DNA from: [Zimmermannella] alba NBRC 15616
Lineage (GTDB): Bacteria; Actinomycetota; Actinomycetes; Actinomycetales; Microbacteriaceae
Reading direction: 5' to 3'
Assembly (NCBI RefSeq): GCF_001570905.1
Contig: NZ_BCSO01000010.1
Location: 1-64,000, forward strand
Length of the DNA: 64,000 nucleotides
The first letter of the stretch is position 1. Every line of letters starts with the position of its first letter. The notes beneath the pieces are model-generated. The model ran no database searches and was not told the origin of the DNA. It saw nothing but the letters and a program-made list of their open reading frames with translations. The position numbers were made by a program, and so were the translations under genes. Positions 61,470-64,000 of this stretch are shown here, in pieces.

Positions 61470-61475
61470 TAGACT
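61470..61475 (+). promoter_or_regulatory. -10 box of the MaoC-MaoC-murB operon, leaderless
   Basis: TAGACT, then seven bases, then the GTG at 61483. Confidence 0.55.
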
Positions 61476-61482
61476 CGGCGAG

Positions 61483-61926
61483 GTGAGCGTGAATCCAGAT
61501 CTGCAGGGCCGCCGCTACGCGCTGCCCGAGCCGTACCTTGTCGGGCGCGAACACGTGCGCAGCTTCGCGAAGGCCGTGTTCGCCGAGCACCCCGTGCACC
61601 TGGATGTGGCTGCGGCCCGCGAGGCTGGCTACGCGGACCTCGTCGCGCCGACGACCTTCCCGGCAGTGCTGCAGGATGCGGGGATGCAGCTGTTCCTCGC
61701 CGACTCCGGCATCGAACTCAGCCACATCGTCCACGGCGAAGAGTCCTTCGACTACGTGCGCCCGATCGTCGCTGGCGACGAGCTCGGCGCTGAGCTTGAG
61801 ATCACGAGCGTGAAGATGCTCGGCTCGAACGCGATGGTGAGCGCCGAGACGCGCATCACCGACGCGAAGGGTGAGCTCGTGCTCACCGCGGGCGCCACCC
61901 TGGTTGTGCGAGGAGATGCAGCATGA
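61483..61926 (+). CDS. FAS1-type MaoC dehydratase, HadA/C-like
   Basis: 147-residue hot-dog-fold protein of the MaoC_dehydrat_N type: RRYALPEPYLVGREHVRSFAKAV at the N-terminus and YVRPIVAGDELGAELEI in the central strand. It lacks the catalytic Asp-His motif and should pair with the next gene product, as HadA pairs with HadB. The pair dehydrates 3-hydroxyacyl thioesters; in bacteria without mycolic acids the substrate is unknown. Overlaps the next gene by four bases. Confidence 0.87.
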   Translation: MSVNPDLQGRRYALPEPYLVGREHVRSFAKAVFAEHPVHLDVAAAREAGYADLVAPTTFPAVLQDAGMQLFLADSGIELSHIVHGEESFDYVRPIVAGDELGAELEITSVKMLGSNAMVSAETRITDAKGELVLTAGATLVVRGDAA

Positions 61927-62426
61927 GCGACATCCAGACCTTCGACCTTGCTTCAGCTTCGGTGGGCGACGTGCTCGTGGAGCGCACGATCCACCTCACG
62001 CGCGAGAGCCTCGTGCGCTACGCGGGCGCCTCGAACGACTTCAACCCCATCCACTACCGCGACGACATCGCCGAACAGGTGGGGCTTCCGGGCGTGCTCG
62101 CGCACGGGATGCTCACGATGGGGCTCGCGATCCAGCCGGTCATTTCGGTGCTCGGCGGGCCGGAGCGGGTCCTCAGCTACCGGACGAAGTTCACGAAGCC
62201 GGTCATCGTTGACCCGGTGGAGGGCGCTGAGCTCACCGTCCGCGCGACGCTCGGCGCTCTGGCCGATGATGAGGGGGTGTGCCGCATCGATCTCGACGTG
62301 CAGTGCGCTGAGCAGAAGGTGCTCGGTCGGGCGCAGGTGAAGGCGCGCGTTGGCGGCGGGGCTGCGGCGGCCGGTGCGGCTGCTGGCTCCGGAGTCTCGG
62401 CCGCCTCGGCTGAGGATGCCGCATGA
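61923..62426 (+). CDS. MaoC-family dehydratase, HadB-like catalytic subunit
   Basis: 167 residues with the hydratase-2 motif YAGASNDFNPIHYRDDIAEQVGLPGVLAHGMLTMG carrying the catalytic aspartate and histidine, and RVLSYRTKFTKPV after it. The last 25 residues are a Gly/Ala/Ser-rich tail. It is coupled by ATGA overlaps to both neighbours, so the three genes to murB are translated together. Confidence 0.89.
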   Translation: MSDIQTFDLASASVGDVLVERTIHLTRESLVRYAGASNDFNPIHYRDDIAEQVGLPGVLAHGMLTMGLAIQPVISVLGGPERVLSYRTKFTKPVIVDPVEGAELTVRATLGALADDEGVCRIDLDVQCAEQKVLGRAQVKARVGGGAAAAGAAAGSGVSAASAEDAA

Positions 62427-63487
62427 CGCGCTTCGCGGAACTCACGACTACCGGCATCGGCGGCGAGATCGCACACTTCGTTGAGGCCACAAGCCGCGAG
62501 GAGCTCATCGAGGCAGCCCGCGAAGCCTTCGCGAACGAGAGCGAGGAGGCACCCGTCCTCGTCCTGGGCGGCGGCTCGAACCTGCTCGTGAGCGACGACC
62601 CTTACGCGGGCACGGTTATTCGTACTGCAACGCTCGGTATCGAGTTTGGTGAGCCGGATGCTGAGGGGCGCGTGCTCGTCGTCGCCGAGGCGGGTGAGCC
62701 GTGGGCGGCACTCGTCGACGCGACCGTCGCGAAGGGGCTCAGCGGCATCGAAGCGCTCGCGGGCATCCCCGGCGCGACCGGTGCTGCGCCCGTGCAGAAC
62801 ATTGGCGCCTACGGGCAGGAGCTCTCCTCGAGCCTTCGCCGGATCGAGTTCCTGGATGCGGAGACGGGCGAGGTGTCGTGGCTGGATGCTGCGGAACTCA
62901 AGCTCGCGTACCGCACCTCGCGGCTCAAGCGCGGCGAGCTCCGCGGCGCCGTGCTGCGTGTGGAGCTGGCGCTCGATGCTGCGCGCGAGGACGGGCTCGG
63001 TGCCCCGATCGCGTTCCCGCAGCTTGCGAAGGCGCTTGGCGCAGAGCCCGGCGACCGTCGTTCCGTACAGGAGGTGCGGGATGCCGTGGTTTCGCTTCGT
63101 GCCTCAAAGGGTATGGTGCTCGACCCGGACGACCTCGACACGCGAAGCAGCGGATCCTTCTTCACGAACCCCGTCATCTCGACCGAGGCGGCGCGCGAAC
63201 TCCCCGCCGAAGCGCCGAAGTTCCCGGCGGGTGAGACCGAGGAAGGCGTGAAGCTTACGAAGCTGTCGGCGGCCTGGCTCATCGAGCACTCCGGTGTGCC
63301 GAAGGGGTATCAGCTGCCGAACAGCCGGGCCTCGATCTCGACGAAGCACACGCTCGCTATTACGAATCGTGGCGGTGCTGCGGCCGAAGAGATTGCGGAA
63401 CTCGCGCGGTACGTGCAGGCTCGAGTGCGTTCGGAGTTCGGGGTGGACCTTCGCCCCGAGCCGGTGGTCATCGGGCTCGACATCTAG
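62423..63487 (+). CDS. murB: UDP-N-acetylmuramate dehydrogenase
   Basis: Reduces UDP-GlcNAc-enolpyruvate to UDP-MurNAc in peptidoglycan synthesis, with FAD and NADPH. 354 residues: the FAD-binding PVLVLGGGSNLLVSDDPYAGTVI, SGIEALAGIPGATGAAPVQNIGAYGQEL, the YRTSRLKRG active-site stretch, the serine proton donor in SSGSFFTNPV, and the late glutamate region near RSEFGVDLRPEPVVIG. Overlaps the preceding stop by four bases. Confidence 0.96.
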   Translation: MTRFAELTTTGIGGEIAHFVEATSREELIEAAREAFANESEEAPVLVLGGGSNLLVSDDPYAGTVIRTATLGIEFGEPDAEGRVLVVAEAGEPWAALVDATVAKGLSGIEALAGIPGATGAAPVQNIGAYGQELSSSLRRIEFLDAETGEVSWLDAAELKLAYRTSRLKRGELRGAVLRVELALDAAREDGLGAPIAFPQLAKALGAEPGDRRSVQEVRDAVVSLRASKGMVLDPDDLDTRSSGSFFTNPVISTEAARELPAEAPKFPAGETEEGVKLTKLSAAWLIEHSGVPKGYQLPNSRASISTKHTLAITNRGGAAAEEIAELARYVQARVRSEFGVDLRPEPVVIGLDI

Positions 63488-63499
63488 TCGGTCCAAACT

Positions 63500-63636
63500 G
63501 AGCTGATCGAGTGCCGACAAAGCCGGTGTATCGAGATCACGCGGTGCGGCATCGGTGCGACGCTCGACCTGGTGGCCCCGATACACGAGCCTTCGGCTCG
63601 CACTCGACCACCTCATTGCGACACTCGACCACCTCC
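63500..63636. repeat. REP-like element with duplicated end
   Basis: 5' half GAGCTGATCGAGTGCCGAC...GTATCGAGATCACGCGGTG, a 20-base middle, 3' half GATACACGAGCC...GGCTCGCACTCGACCACCTC, then a repeat of ACACTCGACCACCTC at 63620-63636. Confidence 0.85.
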
Positions 63637-63658
63637 TTCACACACGAAAGCCCATCCC

Positions 63659-64000
63659 ATGCGTCCCTTTCTCCACCTCGCCACGCGCGACCTCGACGTG
63701 GCCGCGCACGACGAGTACGAGGCGATCCTCGAGGCATCCGGCCTCACCCGCGATGAGCTCATCCACGTCCGCACCGACGCCGGGCCGCTCCCCGAGATTC
63801 GCCCTGAGGACTACTCGGGCGTCTTCCTCGGCGGCAGCCCCTTCAGCGTGTCGGATGCCGAGAAGGACGCCACGCAGCTGCGCGTCGAGCGCGAACTTGG
63901 CGCGATTGTCGACCACGCGGTCGCGGGGCGCCTCCCGATGCTCGGCCTCTGCTACGGCATCGGCGTCATCACGCAGCACCTCGGCGGCGTCATGGACCGC
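63659..64000 (+). CDS. class I glutamine amidotransferase (3' truncated by window)
   Basis: The first 114 residues of a GuaA-like stand-alone amidotransferase are present: MRPFLHLATRDLDVAAHDEY, then YSGVFLGGSPFSVSD and the nucleophile elbow MLGLCYGIGVITQHLGG with the catalytic cysteine. The histidine-glutamate pair lies beyond the window. Start is the ATG at 63659, directly after the REP element. Substrate unknown. Confidence 0.85.
   Translation, partial: MRPFLHLATRDLDVAAHDEYEAILEASGLTRDELIHVRTDAGPLPEIRPEDYSGVFLGGSPFSVSDAEKDATQLRVERELGAIVDHAVAGRLPMLGLCYGIGVITQHLGGVMDR

Overview
The window is chromosomal DNA from a high-GC actinobacterium, most likely a member of the Microbacteriaceae (Micrococcales). 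The grounds are GC-rich codon use, many GTG starts, the gene order pgm-pheA-DAG kinase-serS-HAD, the pairs DUF4229/PLDc_N next to menD and MaoC/MaoC next to murB, a short archaeal-type aspartyl-tRNA synthetase, and a bS22 ribosomal protein. The genus cannot be named from the sequence alone.

Layout. 1-8.1 kb: a truncated membrane protein, phosphoglucomutase, an unusual secreted/membrane two-gene insert (2.6-3.5 kb), pheA, a lipid kinase, serS and a HAD phosphatase. 8.2-15.1 kb: two tRNA-Ser and one tRNA-Arg genes, a LytR-CpsA-Psr ligase, an MFS exporter, ArsR, MarR and winged-helix regulators, upp and tadA. 15.2-24.8 kb: proC, a J-domain membrane protein, a KtrA/KtrB potassium uptake pair, a small DNA-binding protein, bS22, nhaA, a glutaredoxin-like protein, a DUF1345 protein and aspS. 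24.9-45.7 kb: a respiratory block. It holds a five-gene System II cytochrome c maturation operon (phosphatase-resA-ccdA-resB-ccsB), then menC, menB, menE, menA, menD, menF and menG, a polyprenyl diphosphate synthase for the quinone tail, and a ferredoxin-NADP reductase. Only MenH and the MenI thioesterase are not seen. PPK2 and a TetR/EamA pair interrupt the block. 45.8-53.1 kb: a WXG-type protein fused to a hydrolase with a small partner, cardiolipin synthase, YajQ, tRNA-Tyr, an inositol-phosphatase-family enzyme, an M23 peptidase, tRNA-Thr and tRNA-Met. 53.1-59.9 kb: a gene remnant, an anaerobic pyruvate formate-lyase locus and a secreted GH20 hexosaminidase, the last two bounded by two copies of a twin-hairpin element. 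60-64 kb: a zinc-type stress pair (zinc-free bL36 and a COG0523-like protein), two MaoC-type dehydratases, murB, and the start of a glutamine amidotransferase.

The most notable system is a split pyruvate formate-lyase. The 708-residue catalytic chain stops exactly where the glycyl-radical domain should begin. That domain is supplied by a separate 83-residue gene, followed by the activating enzyme.

Two genome-wide patterns also stand out. First, about 17 genes carry a TANNNT box six or seven bases before the start codon (three more at eight or nine), which predicts leaderless transcripts. Second, nearly every larger intergenic gap holds a long palindrome, a REP-like inverted repeat, or both joined in one composite. 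Several palindromes share a conserved core while the arm sequences change in a compensating way.
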